Below, in pieces: positions 1-10,892 of a stretch of DNA of 64,000 nucleotides; position 1 is the first letter of the stretch; each line of letters begins with the position of its first letter. This DNA comes from Pohlia nutans. Lineage: Eukaryota; Streptophyta; Bryopsida; Bryales; Mniaceae. The notes under the pieces were generated by a model. The model was not told the DNA's origin. It searched no databases and saw only the letters and a list, made by a program, of their open reading frames with translations. Where the stretch lies: NCBI GenBank assembly GCA_022496805.1, contig CM040101.1:8992501-9056500 (forward strand). The letters run 5' to 3'. A program made the position numbers and the translations under genes.

Positions 1-1944
1 GCTTCCCTGTTCAGCTTTACATTCGAAAGAGGAGGAAGAAAAGTGGCAATGGTAGGAGGCTGTCTCTTCCTCACGTACATTTCTGTGATTGTCTTCATGT
101 TCTCACAGATCAGAGGCTTAACATATTTCGACACCCCATTGTATCCCATTGTCGGAGCCATGAACGTGGCTACCTACAGTTATTTGTTTGCAGGCTATCA
201 GTATGGCATTGGTCCTCTCTATGAGCTTACATCTGCATCTGCTGTAGTATTCACCATGTTTCCCATTTGGACTCTCCTCACAGTAAATGTCAACAACCTC
301 ATGCGCATCCATCTTTCCAAATCTTCCATTGAACCCGCCTTGGAATCAGCCAGATTGGTGTTGGCGATGCTCGTATTGTCTGTTCTTTGGATCATCCATT
401 CAAGCTTGCATCGAATGATTGGCTACAGAGCTGCTTGGATTGCAGTGCTCAATAAACAAACCGAGGAAGGTTGCAGAAACTTCCTGAGCAACTTGTGGGT
501 ATTGGCTGCTGCTCAAGGGCACTCGACATGGCGGACTCCTGCGGGTCGAAGCATTGCACTCTATCTAGCTTCTTTGTCATGGGCTGGTTCAGTAAAGGCT
601 TATATGTACTTGCAAGATGAGTGCAAAGATGACTTGATTCTGTTTCATATCATGTTGTGGTCACCACCGGTTATTCTCACCATGGCTGTACTTGCCATCC
701 AAGTGAAAATGTTCCTTACAGTTCCTTGCGATGTTCAAGGTAACTATAGCTAAATCAAATATAAACCACTTGCTCTGATAGTTATTACAAAATTGGACTG
801 CTTGAATTCATGTCTGTGTTATGGAATACAATTTGTTATATTTACTAGATCATAATGCCAAAAATCACATTGCTCAAGCCAAAGACCACCTAGCCGAAGT
901 CAAAGATCACGTTGCAGAAGCCGAAGACCATGTTGCCGAAGCCGAAGACTACTTTGCCGAAAGTTATGGTCATTGATTATGGCACTATGATCTTTGGTCA
1001 CGGCAACGTGGTCTTCAGCTTCTGCAACGTGATCTTTCGTTTTGACTACATGGTCTTTGGCTTCGACAATGTGATCTTTGGCATTATGATCTAGTAAATG
1101 TACCAACTTGTATTCTATACTATGATTAGAACAACAACAGAACGATGTGGTTCGACCATTTTCGTTCTAAATTGCTCTCCCCACTTGCGTTTATTTTCCC
1201 AAATTCTAAATTGAACTTCGGAAAAAAAAAGTATAGGAGTGGTAACACTAATCTCTGTGCCCATGCTATGTAGGAACGGACAACTCACTGTTGCAATGGC
1301 TGAAAGTGGAGTTTCAGTCAGTATGGGCGAGTCACAAGGACAATCAAGAAGCGGTGATAAGCTACAGGTTGGGAAGAGAGACCATGGAGGTGGAGAGTGA
1401 TATCAATCAATTTAAGGTTCCCATTGTGGATGACTTGCTTGCGATACTGGTGCGCTTGATTGAGTTTTTAATCTTTCTGGTTTGTGTTCCGGGCGCCCTT
1501 GGATTTCAAATTGCACACTGGCTCGGAAGATGTGGACTAAAGTGGACTGCAACGTTCTCTCGGTTTGGGAAGTGGCAGAGGTTACCGCCAAGTCGAAAGG
1601 TGAAAGTCCGCGCCTACAAAACGTTGTGCGAGAATTGCGTCAGTGAAGAGATAAGTCCCTATTACATGCAGAAGGTGCATGCGGTGACCGAGGAACAGAT
1701 AGATGCGGAAGTTTGCAGGATTTTGAAAGAGCACCGCAGAGTTATCAGGTTGCCTCTCCTGTTAGACAACATCGACCCATCTGGCCTTGTGTACTTGCTT
1801 CAGCAGCTCGTCATTGCCTTGAATGTGGCGAGAAAGCCAGAAGAAGAATCTGCAAGCTCTGTCTCTGTAATTGTGGATCGAGAGGATGAGACCGATCCTA
1901 CGAAAGCCAAGCTTGGCTCTGTGGTAAATGAACCTCGTTCTTAA
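1..1944 (+). CDS. Unrecognised multi-pass membrane protein, 3' part (2 exons visible)
   Basis: The frame is open from base 1, so the gene starts upstream. The exon to 739 ends at a GTAACT donor, and the next begins at 1274 after CTATGTAG. The junction is phase 1 and restores a Gly codon, giving about 469 residues to the TAA at 1942-1944. The first exon has several hydrophobic segments (near residues 17-35, 45-65, 75-95, 120-140, about 190-205 and 222-240). The second has one strong membrane segment (VRLIEFLIFLVCVPGALGF) followed by a basic stretch, a short CxxC (LCENC) and an acidic, Ser-rich tail. I recognise no family, so no function is offered. The spliced frame and coherent hydrophobic pattern make it a real gene. 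The intron holds a foldback element, described separately. It could be a lineage-specific integral membrane protein. Confidence 0.7.
822..1119. mobile_element. Intronic foldback element with 21 bp internal repeats
   Basis: The two halves are near-perfect inverted copies. The left end reads GAATACAATTTGTTATATTT then ACTAGATCATAATGCC, and the right end is its reverse complement with few changes. Inside, each arm is built of degenerate 21 bp units of the form GACCATGTTGCCGAAGCCAA. It lies wholly inside the intron (740-1273) of the membrane-protein gene. No target duplication was clear. It would fold into one long hairpin in the pre-mRNA. Confidence 0.75.
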
Positions 1945-1949
1945 AGAAA

Positions 1950-2592
1950 CGAACCTAAACCCTAAACACCCTAAACTTTAAAACTTTAAAAACTTTAACC
2001 CTTAAGCGTGCAAGGAGCCTTGTGGGGCCATGCTTGATTGTTTTTCACTCAAACGCTGATTTTCACCTAGTCCTTAATTTCAAACGAAAATGGTCCTAAC
2101 TAAGAAAGTGTTGGAGGTACCTTCTTCTTTCTAGTCCAATTTATCGTTCTTCAAAATTGTGAAAACTGCAATTTTTATAGCACTTTAATGCTCAAAACCC
2201 TAAAATTTCAACATACACTGCAGAAAATGTTTTTTTACCGAATTTCTTTTTTATGTAAGCTCAAGAAGCATGCCACCTACACTTTGTTGTTCATCACTAT
2301 TATTTACATTTTTCCCAGAAAGTTCATACTATTCTAAGATTTTTGTAATTACTATGATTTTTACAAGAAAAATACTTTGAAAAATCTTATAAAACTTTTT
2401 TTTATTAAAATAATTATGGAAAAAATCTAGGTAAAATTGGTTTAACAATACCTTATATGAGAAAAATACCAAAAAATATAATATATTTAAAAATGTGAGG
2501 AATTGATGAGGTTTGACCGGGTAATTGTAGTGTGGACGCTTAAGGGTTAAACCCTAAACCCTAAAAACCTTAAAGCCTAAACCCTAAACTGG
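1950..2592. repeat. Telomere-like CCCTAAA tract split by a transposon
   Basis: Degenerate CCCTAAA/CTTTAAA units run from about 1950 to 1994 and resume from 2547 to 2592 (ACCCTAAACCCTAAAAACC and similar). The TTAA-ended element at 1995-2550 sits between them, so it seems to have inserted into a short interstitial telomere-like tract just downstream of a gene's stop codon. Confidence 0.55.
1995..2550. mobile_element. TTAA-flanked inverted-repeat element, piggyBac-like MITE (copy 1)
   Basis: It begins TTAA CCCTTAAGCGTGCAAGG and ends with the inverse, GTGGACGCTTAAGGGTTAA, with TTAA on both sides. The inner right end (ACTACAATTACCCGGTCAAA when reversed) is shared with the copy at 16074-16646. There is no ORF of note. 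The exact TTAA plus CCC terminus is the piggyBac superfamily signature; that assignment is inference. Confidence 0.7.
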
Positions 2593-2801
2593 CTCCAGTT
2601 ATTGCTCTCCCTTCTTATGATGGAACTAATGCAGTGAAACCATTTTGACGGTGAGTTTGGTGGTGAATGAGGAGATTCAGTTGTGTAGAATCAGTAAAAA
2701 AAATTGCAAATGTATTATTACTGTGGACCTCGACAAAATTTACGATGCACAATGTACCTAGGGTTGTCAATATGAAGCAGGTTTGGATCATTGGGTGTAG
2801 A

Positions 2802-2921
2802 CACTAGTACAATAGGTGGCACTGTTGAGGGAGGTGCCCAGGCAAGTGATGTGGCCCTGCGTGAAACTCGGCAACACTTGCTTGGGCACCTCCCTAGGTA
2901 GTGTCACCTTTTTTACTAGTG
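2802..2921. mobile_element. CACTA-type micro-MITE (120 bp)
   Basis: Ends are CACTAGTACAATAGGTGGCA and the inverse (GTGTCACCTTTTTTACTAGTG). The flanks are AGA and AAA, an imperfect 3 bp duplication. It is a sister of the 11672-11790 and 30982-31101 elements. The whole sequence is close to palindromic. Confidence 0.75.
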
Positions 2922-3048
2922 AAACAACATACAAGGCCTTTGTCATGTTAAGGTTGGAAAAATTAAAATTTTGACAGGAATGTCTTGCAAATATGGTCAA
3001 ATATTTTAAGAACATGCTCGAATATTTTGATATCGGGTGGGCGGGAGG

Positions 3049-3286
3049 TTAACCCCAGAAGGGCCAAGGATTCATGGTTTTGAAATGACAAATTCAATTG
3101 ACCATATTGTGAAAATCATAATTTATATGGGACCAAATTTTATATCATTGGAATCATTGAAGAATATTGTATATGTTGGTGAAAAACCAGTAAATTTAAA
3201 CAAAAAGGACTCCACATAGAACTTACTCAAAAATGATAAAACAAACATGAGACCCAATTTGGTCTTCTTGGTCCCTCAGGGGTTAA
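3049..3286. mobile_element. TTAA-flanked piggyBac-like MITE (copy 2)
   Basis: TTAA CCCCAGAAGGGCCAAGG at the left and TTGGTCCCTCAGGGGTTAA at the right. It is an inverted relative of the copies at 37623-37848 and 63452-63552, sharing the 'GAGACCCAATTTGG' block and the 'CATAGAACTTACTCAAAA' block. It is non-coding. Confidence 0.7.
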
Positions 3287-3522
3287 TTGGACGAACAAAT
3301 TGAATCAGATGCCGTTGAGCAGCTTGTTGGGCGCCGTGACAGTACCTTATTAGTGTTAAATCTTCTTTAAGTGTAAATTTTCAATGTAATAAAGCTCTTG
3401 TGAAACCGATTGAAACTGTAATATATACGAGACGAATTATTCTGTCACCATTGTCACAAGAAGTGCATACAAATGTGATAATAAGGAGTTTGGACAAGTG
3501 TAGGAGGGGTGTAAACGTCTAA

Positions 3523-4679
3523 GGGCCGCTTCACACTATGGCTGAAGGTCGAGAGGCCGTCGATTTCTACCAATTGAATTGCAAGAAAGGGTAGTTGCAC
3601 ACTATGGTGTTCCTCTTTTTCGGTCACGTTTGTAGTTTTTGGCCTTTTTCTAACCTTCCAAGCTCAATATAAGATTATTGAATGGAAATTAACTTATAGG
3701 ACTATGAAAATTAATTGATATTCATACCTTAAAATACAAATGTGATGTTCAATTTTAAAAAATAAGTTGCTAGATTAGAGAACCGTGTGCATTTATAATA
3801 TTTTTAATGCAGTCACAATGCACTATTTTTGACAAATGCACTCTCTTTGTAATGCAATTTTTGGAATTTAACCTTCAAACTCTTTGTGCACATAGAATTT
3901 ACTTATTGTACTCCTTTTCGAAGAAAATTATTTAAAATTATTTTATATATTGCAATTTTACTTAATATAGACATCTTTTAGAATTTAAGCGTGTAAAAGA
4001 AGATTTGAAGAAATTCAAAATCATTATAGTAATCTATATAAGACATTACACATTGGCTTTGAGTCGAATCCGCAAAAAGATCAGAAATCATGCACAATAT
4101 TCATTGTTGAACTTTCATCATGTTCATCGTGTTTTTTGTTCAAAAAGATACTTTCAAATATTCATATTTCTTAATGTAAAGCCTTTAGACAAATAAAGAA
4201 TGTATTTTTAGATTTCATATATATCAATCTCACCATTTGTTAAGAAAAATTAGTTCAAAACATCACCAATGAGTTTTAATATGTTTTGAAAAAGAGTGAT
4301 TTTGACAAAATGCTAAATATGCATTGCATGCACGTTCTTTTGGTCATCGAATAGGTACACTGTACCATGCAACTACCCGAAACCAAGAATTTAACCTCTC
4401 GGCCCTTCACACTAGAGGCCAAAGTCCAAAGGCCGTCGCCCTCCAAAATGCCTACATGGCAACACTTTTTGACCAAGGCGACGGACTCTCGAAAGGAAGT
4501 TTGGGTCGGACGGGAATGGAAACCCAAACTATGGTCGAGAGGCTGTCAATTTCTTTTCATAAAAAATCAAAATTATATTTGATTGCCTATTTTCAGCCCA
4601 TTTCTTTGGACTCTCAACAAAGTTTGGCCACTCAATCCCACAGCCTCTCGACTTGGACGGCCATAGTGTGAAGCGGCCC
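3523..4679. mobile_element. PIF/Harbinger (Tourist-like) non-autonomous element
   Basis: Ends are GGGCCGCTTCACACTATGGC and the inverse (GCCATAGTGTGAAGCGGCCC), flanked on both sides by TAA, the 3 bp target duplication typical of PIF/Harbinger. Sub-terminal blocks are also inverted (GTCGAGAGGCCGTCGATTTC against AGCCTCTCGACTTGGACGG). The AT-rich interior has no transposase. A smaller relative is at 17045-17395. Confidence 0.75.
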
Positions 4680-4841
4680 TAAACCACATTCTTCACTTCT
4701 GCAACACCAAAGATTTCTTTGATGTCACTGTTATGAATAACAGAACTGCACATTGTAACACTGTTACAAAACTCCAGATAATGGTGTGGAATTATGGTGT
4801 GGAGTTCGGGTGCCTAGACTGTGACAATAAAGAGGTTGGAT

Positions 4842-5438
4842 TGTACAGTCGGGTACTACCCGTTAACGAATTCCTTCTTGTAGGGAGTTTTTCTAAAAAC
4901 TTTGAAAATTCATTGTGAACTCAAAAATTATCAGAATTGAAAACCGTAAAGTGTGTTGGAACCGTATCAAAGTATACTACAATATTATGATAAAATATCA
5001 GTTTCTTTTTGTAATATCATTCAACACAATACAATTACCTTATACACTATCTACCATTGACTACTCCTATCTTTTGCTTCAATTACAAAGTAAATTTCAA
5101 TTGCAAATTTGGAATGAGCTTCCAAAGTTGTTCTTGGGATACTTGAGCACATATTTGTGGTATCATTGATATATAGCTTGTTTGGTTTTTGGCTTGAAGG
5201 AAGTAGTTTTTGGCTTAGGAGTAGTCAATGGTAAATGGTATATAAAATACTTGTTATATGTTATATGATAGCACAAAAAGGAATTGATGTTTTATCATAA
5301 TATTATAGTACACTCTAATGTGATTCCAACACACTTTACGGTTCTCAAATCCGATCATTTTTGAGTTCACGATGAATTTTCAAAGTTTTCAGAAAAAATC
5401 CCTCTGTAATTCGTTAACGGCCAGTACCTGACTGTACA
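4842..5438. repeat. Long foldback repeat
   Basis: The left arm starts TGTACAGTCGGGTACTACCC and the right arm ends CCAGTACCTGACTGTACA. The arms stay alignable across roughly 250 bp (for example AAAGTGTGTTGGAACC against its inverse GATTCCAACACACTTTACGG). The arms are diverged by point changes. No target duplication was found and there is no ORF. Confidence 0.7.
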
Positions 5439-5839
5439 TAGAAGAGGTCTGCCGCATTGGCTGTGAAGAGGAGAAGACAATGAGAGGGTGGCAATGAAGA
5501 AAAATTTATGATGGAATATCATAACATTCTTGAAAGAACCTTGGATATCATAGCAGTGGTTATTTTTTTGGGAGATTCATAGAGTGAAATCAACATAATA
5601 AAGGTGTTCAGAGCAAAGCACATTGCAAGGGTTGTTCATCGTGTCGTGCCGGACAGAAATCCCGGCACAATGTCGTGTCATGCTGGCATTATGCCAGATC
5701 ATGTCGAGATCATGCCGGCTCTGTTTTTTACTAGGTAACTTTTTTTTTGCTTTTACCTTGCATATCGACACGTCAATATCTGACGTGGACTACTTGATGA
5801 TGTGGACTTCTGGTGAAATTAGGGTCCTTCAGTAAGTTT

Positions 5840-6095
5840 AGATGGTTTTACCCCCCCCATCCCACCCCCGACTACCCCCTTCATTTTCTCCCTCCGTCTG
5901 CCCCCCCTATGCCCTCTCCGTCTGCCCTCACCATTTGCCTCCTCCGTCTGCCCTCACCATCTGCCTCCTCCGTCGGCCCCCTCCGTCTGCCTGTTCCCAC
6001 CTACCCCACCCGACTGCCCTATCCCGACTGTCCCAGCCCAACTGCCTCCACCCGTTTGCCCATCCCCGCCCAAATTTCCCCCCCTCCAAACGTAC
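5840..6095. repeat. CCGTCTGCCC / CCGACTGCCC degenerate array (left sub-terminal)
   Basis: Irregular 10-17 bp units of the form CCGTCTGCCCTCACCATCTG then CCGACTGTCCCAGCCC fill the stretch. The strand bias is extreme (C-rich, few G). Apparent proline-rich ORFs here are by-products. The mirror-image array lies at 11040-11400 near the other end of the element. Confidence 0.7.
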
Positions 6096-6101
6096 CCACT
6101 C

Positions 6102-6478
6102 TCATGTTGCCTCTTGAGAGTCCCTGCATTCTTCAATCTCATGATTGCATGACACCTCTGAACTACAATTGCATTTCAAGCTTACTTCAATTTTCAAGGA
6201 TTTTTTGTTGGGTGGTAATGTTGTCCTCATGAAAACAGGTCGCTTCAGCAATGACTTGTACGTACTACTGCTGGTGAAATTTTCACCATACGCCTTCATT
6301 GGAAAAGGAACCAGTTTGAATTGGTGTGGCTTGGGTCCAAACCTCCCATGTTGTAGTTTAACAGATGGCTGCCATGGTTTCCGGTATGAAACCTTAGACT
6401 CGATATTCATCACGTTCCTCACTGGGGATAGGAGCCCTCCCTCTCGCTCGTCTTCTTCTAACTCCCTATGACACTCCA
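6102..6478 (-). pseudogene. Captured gene fragment of unknown function
   Basis: On the minus strand, a Met at about 6478 opens about 125 codons beginning MECHRELEEDEREGGLLSP and later KPWQPSVKLQHGRFGPKPHQ, ending with CSSEVSCNHEIEECRDSQ. The composition is ordinary protein-like and unlike the C-rich arrays on either side (5840-6095 and 6536-6745). I recognise no family. The isolated position between arrays inside a transposon suggests a transduplicated host fragment. It could be chance. Confidence 0.35.
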
Positions 6479-6535
6479 TTGCAAAAATAAAAATAAAACT
6501 CTGTTGAAACGTATATATTAGCGGTTCACTGTCCC

Positions 6536-6745
6536 CCTCCCCCCCCCCCCCCCCCCCCCCGACTGCCATCCCAACGCAGTCCCCCGACTGTCTTCGCCAA
6601 CTGCCCTTTAAGCCCCCCGCCTGCCCCAACTGCCCTGACTGCCTGCCCCGTCTGCCCCTCGACTCCCGACTGCCCGACTGCACCGCTTTCGACCGACTGT
6701 CCCTCCCGACTACTCTAGCCTCTTGCTGTCTGCTAGGCCGGGACT
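6536..6745. repeat. Poly-C run plus CCGACTGCCC array (internal)
   Basis: A run of about 22 C (to 6560) is followed by repeated CGACTGCC units (GACTGTCTTCGCCAACTGCC, TGCCCCGTCTGCCCCTCGAC). It separates two cargo segments of the element. Confidence 0.65.
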
Positions 6746-6919
6746 GCCCTCCCACCAGCTCATTCGTGTGAAATGCATAAATGTCATAAATTTTGCACCA
6801 TTCATTGTCCAACTTATCATAGTGTTGTCTTGAGACTATGGTTCAACTTGAACCATTGCATGAGACCCGTTCATTGAGTTGGGCCTAATTTGCGTTGCAG
6901 GTGGAGGCGATTTAATTTA

Positions 6920-7820
6920 ATGATGCCGAGGCGTACAGAGGAATGGGATAAGTGGTTCAAAGATTTGGGTGTGCCTCCGGGTTTAAAGACTAGGAGAGTG
7001 GAATGTATGTATTGTCTGAAGAAGTTCCAATACCGAGCTGATAGGATGCTTTTCCATTTGGACTACAGAGATGGACAAAACTCAGCGGATGTTGGAGCAT
7101 GCCCCAAAGTTTCACCAAATATCAGGGCACTTTTTGCTTCTTGTGGAGGATTACTTCCCGACCCTTTCGAAATTATTGATAATGTCGGTAATCAGGAGCC
7201 TCAAATTGGAGAACTAGTACTCCCTAAGCTTGATCATGTTATGGCAGAGGGTACTGAAGTAGCGAATGCTAACCCTCCATTGTTTTCGTCGCAAAATTCT
7301 ACTCCTGGTGGAATTTTCCCTCCGAGCGTACATGTTCGAGCTAGTTCTATAGGAAGGGGTCTTCGTCAATTATCTATGCAAGAGGGACTACAGTCATTTG
7401 TAAAGTTGACTTTGGATAGAATTTGGTCAACGGCGTTCTATGAAGCCAACATCCCTTTTAACTTGGTGAAACATCCGTCTTTCGTCAACGCTGTTAAACA
7501 AACTGCAGCAGTGAAATTGACGTACAAACCTCCTTCATACTACACTATGCAAACGTCTTTGTTGAAGGCTAGACGGGTACAACTAGAAGTTGAGGTCAAT
7601 GCTAAAACAAAAGACTCCATACGCAAGTACGGTGTAACGGTTTGTTCAGATGGATGGGACAATGTTCAGAATCGGCCCCTTTTGAATGTACTTATGTGTT
7701 GCCCTGCCGGTGATACATTTTTCGGATCTATTGATACGACGGGCAATAAAAAGGATGCAGCGTATATTGTTGAACAAATGTCCGTATATATCAATAGAGT
7801 AGGTCCCACCAATGTTGTGC
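6920..7820 (+). pseudogene. DUF659 / hAT-transposase-like fragment with N-terminal zinc-finger-like region
   Basis: The frame opens at Met-Met-Pro (about 6920) as MMPRRTEEWDKWFKDLGVPP, then a CMYC pair and downstream H/C residues resembling a degenerate BED finger (about residues 30-60). At about residues 230-300 it has VTVCSDGWDNVQNRPLLNVL and TTGNKKDAAYIVEQM, the characteristic DUF659 block of plant hAT-derived proteins. It stops being protein-like after VVQVCTE (about 7830), where the CCGACTGCCC array begins, so it lacks the catalytic remainder and the hAT dimerisation region. It is a fragment captured in the 5628-11648 element. Confidence 0.7.
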
Positions 7821-7829
7821 AAGTCTGCA

Positions 7830-8040
7830 CCGAATGCCTATTCCGACTGTCCCAATCCGATGGCCTGGATTCGTCTGCCCCACCCGACGGCCTGGATCCG
7901 TCTGCCGTGTTCCGACTGCCCTAATCTCGTTTGCCATGATCCGACGGCCCTGCGAGGACTGCCCTAAACCCGACTGTCGCAATCCGACGACCTGTGCCGA
8001 CTGCCGCAGGCCGACTACCCAAATCCTAATCCGCGAGCCG
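7830..8040. repeat. CCGACTGCCC-type array (between cargo segments)
   Basis: Units such as CCGACTGTCCCAATCCGATG, CCGTCTGCCGTGTTCCGACT and GCCGACTGCCGCAGGCCGAC. It directly truncates the DUF659-like fragment and precedes the kinase-like pseudogene. Confidence 0.65.
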
Positions 8041-8988
8041 CCTCTATATATTGACGGTCGCCTCTCATTTAAACTTGCCAGTCTCAACCACTCCTGCAAG
8101 TAACCCTTAACCAATCATGCGTGAGCAGTTTTTGTTTGGGTTTCCGAGGTGGTAAGATTTTGGGTTTTTCAAGAGGGGAGATTTTTGAATTTTAAATTAA
8201 AATATGGAAAGGAGCAGTGGATTCAAGCAACCTCCTAAGAGGCAACGGAGCAGTGGACATAGCTCAATGTCTACACCATCTGTTGGGGACTAAAGCCAGG
8301 GAATGCACCACATGGCAGGTATATTGGTAGGCGTGCAGGACCTAGACTTTTCTTCCCCCGCGAGTGCTTCCATTGGTACTGGGCACATGGGCCCACCCCA
8401 AAGCATAGAAGTATTAGAGGGAGTAGCTCTCAAGCGCAGAGTGCCTCGCTGTCAGGTTCTACTTTTGGACACTCGGGAAAGAAAAGGAGGCACATGACAA
8501 CGGAGGAGAGGTCTAACCGGCCCGAAACCCCTTCAAAGGAGTGCCTCAAATATGTTCAAGACTGTGGCTTGTAGTTCTATAGGAAGAAATCCAAGGAGTT
8601 TTTGGAGACCAAGTACTTGCACCACGGAGTGCATGGCCTCGCGCAAGTAGTTGAGGACATGAAGGTGCATTTAGGAGAGGCCGTCATACACGATCCAATT
8701 CATTCCGATGCAACCCATCTTAAGGGTTATGGATCGTGGTTGAGTAGTCAGGTGCAGCAAGTTGTGTACAACACAACGCAGTGGTATGATGCATTAAACC
8801 GAGACGCATCAGGGTTATCGGATCCCACTGGAGAGCCATGCGAGGAGTTAGGCAAGCTTATTTGGTTGAAGAATTACGCGAAGCGGCTAAAAGAGAGTTC
8901 GGAACGTCTACCTCCATGGGCCGACAAGTTGCTAGTGGGCCATCTTTCTTCGCAGGGTCGGATCGGAATCATGTGGATCCCGAGGTCA

Positions 8989-9129
8989 CACTAGTAGGAT
9001 TTTGGTCCTTTATAACTAGTCCTTTGTGACTTACATGGTCCTTTGTGACTCAATTCTTTAGAAAAGAAGTCGTTTTGGACCATTTAAGTCACAAAAGACC
9101 AGTTTTAAAGGATCAAAATCCTATTAGTG
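8989..9129. mobile_element. CACTA-type micro-MITE inside the kinase-like pseudogene
   Basis: CACTAGTAGGATTTTGGTCC at the left, inverse ending CAAAATCCTATTAGTG at the right, with a perfect 3 bp duplication TCA (8986-8988 and 9130-9132). Almost the whole 141 bp folds on itself. It interrupts coding sequence, so it postdates the gene capture. Confidence 0.85.
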
Positions 9130-9660
9130 TCATCAGAAATTGTGAGCAAAGGCTATCAACAATTCGAGGGGGCGTATGGTAAGGTGCGGCAGGTATCAAT
9201 TCATAATTTTGCACCGATTCTGAAGCATATGCTTTTCGCTGAGAAGACGAGCAAGATTGCCAAGAAAGACAAAACACGGGCAAGAAAAGAACTTTCTATT
9301 GAGGCCCTAGTCAATCCCGTGGACCACCCGAGAATGATAAAATTCTTTGCGTTATCAACGGAGAACATGTCAGCATTCACCATATGGTAGAATGGAAATT
9401 CATTGGAGTCCGTGACTCGGATTGAATCGAGCTATGACAACAATACACATCTGAAAGTATTGTTTGGGTTGTGTGGGATGGATATAGAGATCCGTTAGAA
9501 GATTGTAGCATACCGTGGGAAGCAGGCTTACCTAGCTTGGGCCTTGCTAAACATCATAGATGTGTTACACAAGAGCGGTGTGCAGCACAACGATTTGAGC
9601 AAACCCAACATCCTTCTACATTTTCCACCGGAGTTACATGAAGATGTGTACATTGGAGTG

Positions 9661-9964
9661 TGTGACTGGGGCATGGCGTCTTGGACCGGTGAAGAGCCTA
9701 CTTCACTATATTGGGCGAGAAATGAGGAGGACCTAAATGAGTATCGATGGTGGGTTGCACCAGAATTGTGGTATCTTCTTCCCAAGGAAGTTGATGGGAA
9801 AGTTGTTTTCCCTGTGACTGGGGCATGGCGTCTTGGACCGGTGAAGAGCCTACTTCACTATATTGGGCGAGAAATGAGGAGGACCTAAATGAGTATCGAT
9901 GGTGGGTTGCACCAGAATTGTGGTATCTTCTTCCCAAGGAAGTTGATGGGAAAGTTGTTTTCCC
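9661..9964 (+). repeat. 152 bp direct tandem duplication in the kinase-like segment
   Basis: The unit starting TGTGACTGGGGCATGGCGTC at 9661 recurs without visible differences at 9813 and ends with AAAGTTGTTTTCCCTG. 152 is not a multiple of three, so it shifts the frame after the DWG/APE block. The identity of the two copies implies a recent event or an assembly artefact. Confidence 0.85.
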
Positions 9965-10395
9965 TGGTACTACCCCCCAAAAGCATACTATGAAATCAGA
10001 GGCATATGCAGCGGGGAAGCTCGCAAAATGCATATATCGGCGTGACTGCGCCTCACCGATGTTTAAAGGAATTTCCCATAACCTCTCCAAGTGGGAATCA
10101 TGTTTAGAAGGCCTTACGCAGGAAAATCCAAAAGACCGTTGGACCGTGGTCCATGCTGTGAACACATTGAAAGGGCAGCCATACAATTTTGAAATCCCAA
10201 CCCAGTGTTACTATTACAATATATAGTTCATAGTTTTTTCCCATAGTCCAATCTTGGATCATAGAAGTTTGCATTATTTCGAATTTTACAGTGTAAGGCA
10301 ATTTCAACTATAGTTTTTCCATATGTAAATAAAGAATGTTTCTAGAATTTGCGTCTTGTGCATGTTGCATCCATGTTTGGAATCTTCATTTGTAG

Positions 10396-10892
10396 TTAAT
10401 CCATAAATGCTTAGAGCCCACTCCAAATTCGCCAGTTTTGCAAAGATGCATTATAAAATGCAACTAAGAGGGATATTTTGAACTTGATGTATGAATAAAA
10501 GTTGTACATTATGAATTTCTGATTCTATGCATACGGTTAGATCTATGATTGCTATAATCAATATTTTTGAATAAAATTTGAAACTAAAATTCAAAATTCT
10601 TTTGTAGTTTGATTACAAATAAGATATTGACAATTTGTAGATGAAATTTGTTGTGATTGGTTTAAATGTAATACTCTAAGTGTAGTGATTTTTGGAGGTC
10701 TTTTTGTTTCTTAAAAGTTTCACAAATCATCCCCTTTCTAATCGAATCACACATTCATGAAGCTAACTTTCCTTAGAACCTAGAGGAAAAAAATCCAAAC
10801 TACAAAATTGCATGACGAATGAGATAACATGGATGACATCTGTACATTGTCTAAAAACATGACGCCCAAGGCCCCTAGCAGTTAGGGGTTAA
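10396..10892. mobile_element. TTAA-flanked piggyBac-like MITE (copy 3, reverse orientation)
   Basis: It is bounded by TTAA at 10396-10399 and 10889-10892 (TAGGGGTTAA). Its body is the reverse complement of the family at 12922, 16074, 24454 and 63549, sharing TTTGCAAAGATGCATTATAA and GTAATACTCTAAGTGTAGTG blocks. The left terminus is degraded. Confidence 0.7.

Larger units (their letters stand above)
8204..10226 (+). pseudogene. Kinase-like gene, broken
   Basis: From ATG 8204 (MERSSGFKQPPKRQ) the coding trace runs through KYLHHGVHGLAQVVEDMKVH and GYGSWLSSQVQQVVYNTTQW, then a kinase-like N-lobe near 9127-9390 (FEGAYGKVRQVSI resembles a glycine loop). The C-lobe follows: HNDLSKPNIL (catalytic loop, HRD altered to HND), CDWGMA (DFG altered to DWG), WWVAPELW (APE motif) and KDRWT, ending at TAG 10224. 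Breaks: a stop after DCGL near 8572, an inserted CACTA micro-MITE at 8989-9129, in-frame TAGs at about 9388 and 9496, and a 152 bp tandem duplication that shifts frame. The altered HRD and DFG also suggest an atypical or inactive kinase. It is cargo of the 5628-11648 element. Confidence 0.65.

Noticed and set aside
900..1106. LEA-like heptad ORF on the minus strand
   Set aside because: Lies in a foldback element inside an intron and is mirrored by the other arm; not a gene by itself.
5813..6232. Proline-rich ORFs over the C-rich array
   Set aside because: They arise from the CCGACTGCCC repeat in all frames and both strands; no start context or conserved end.
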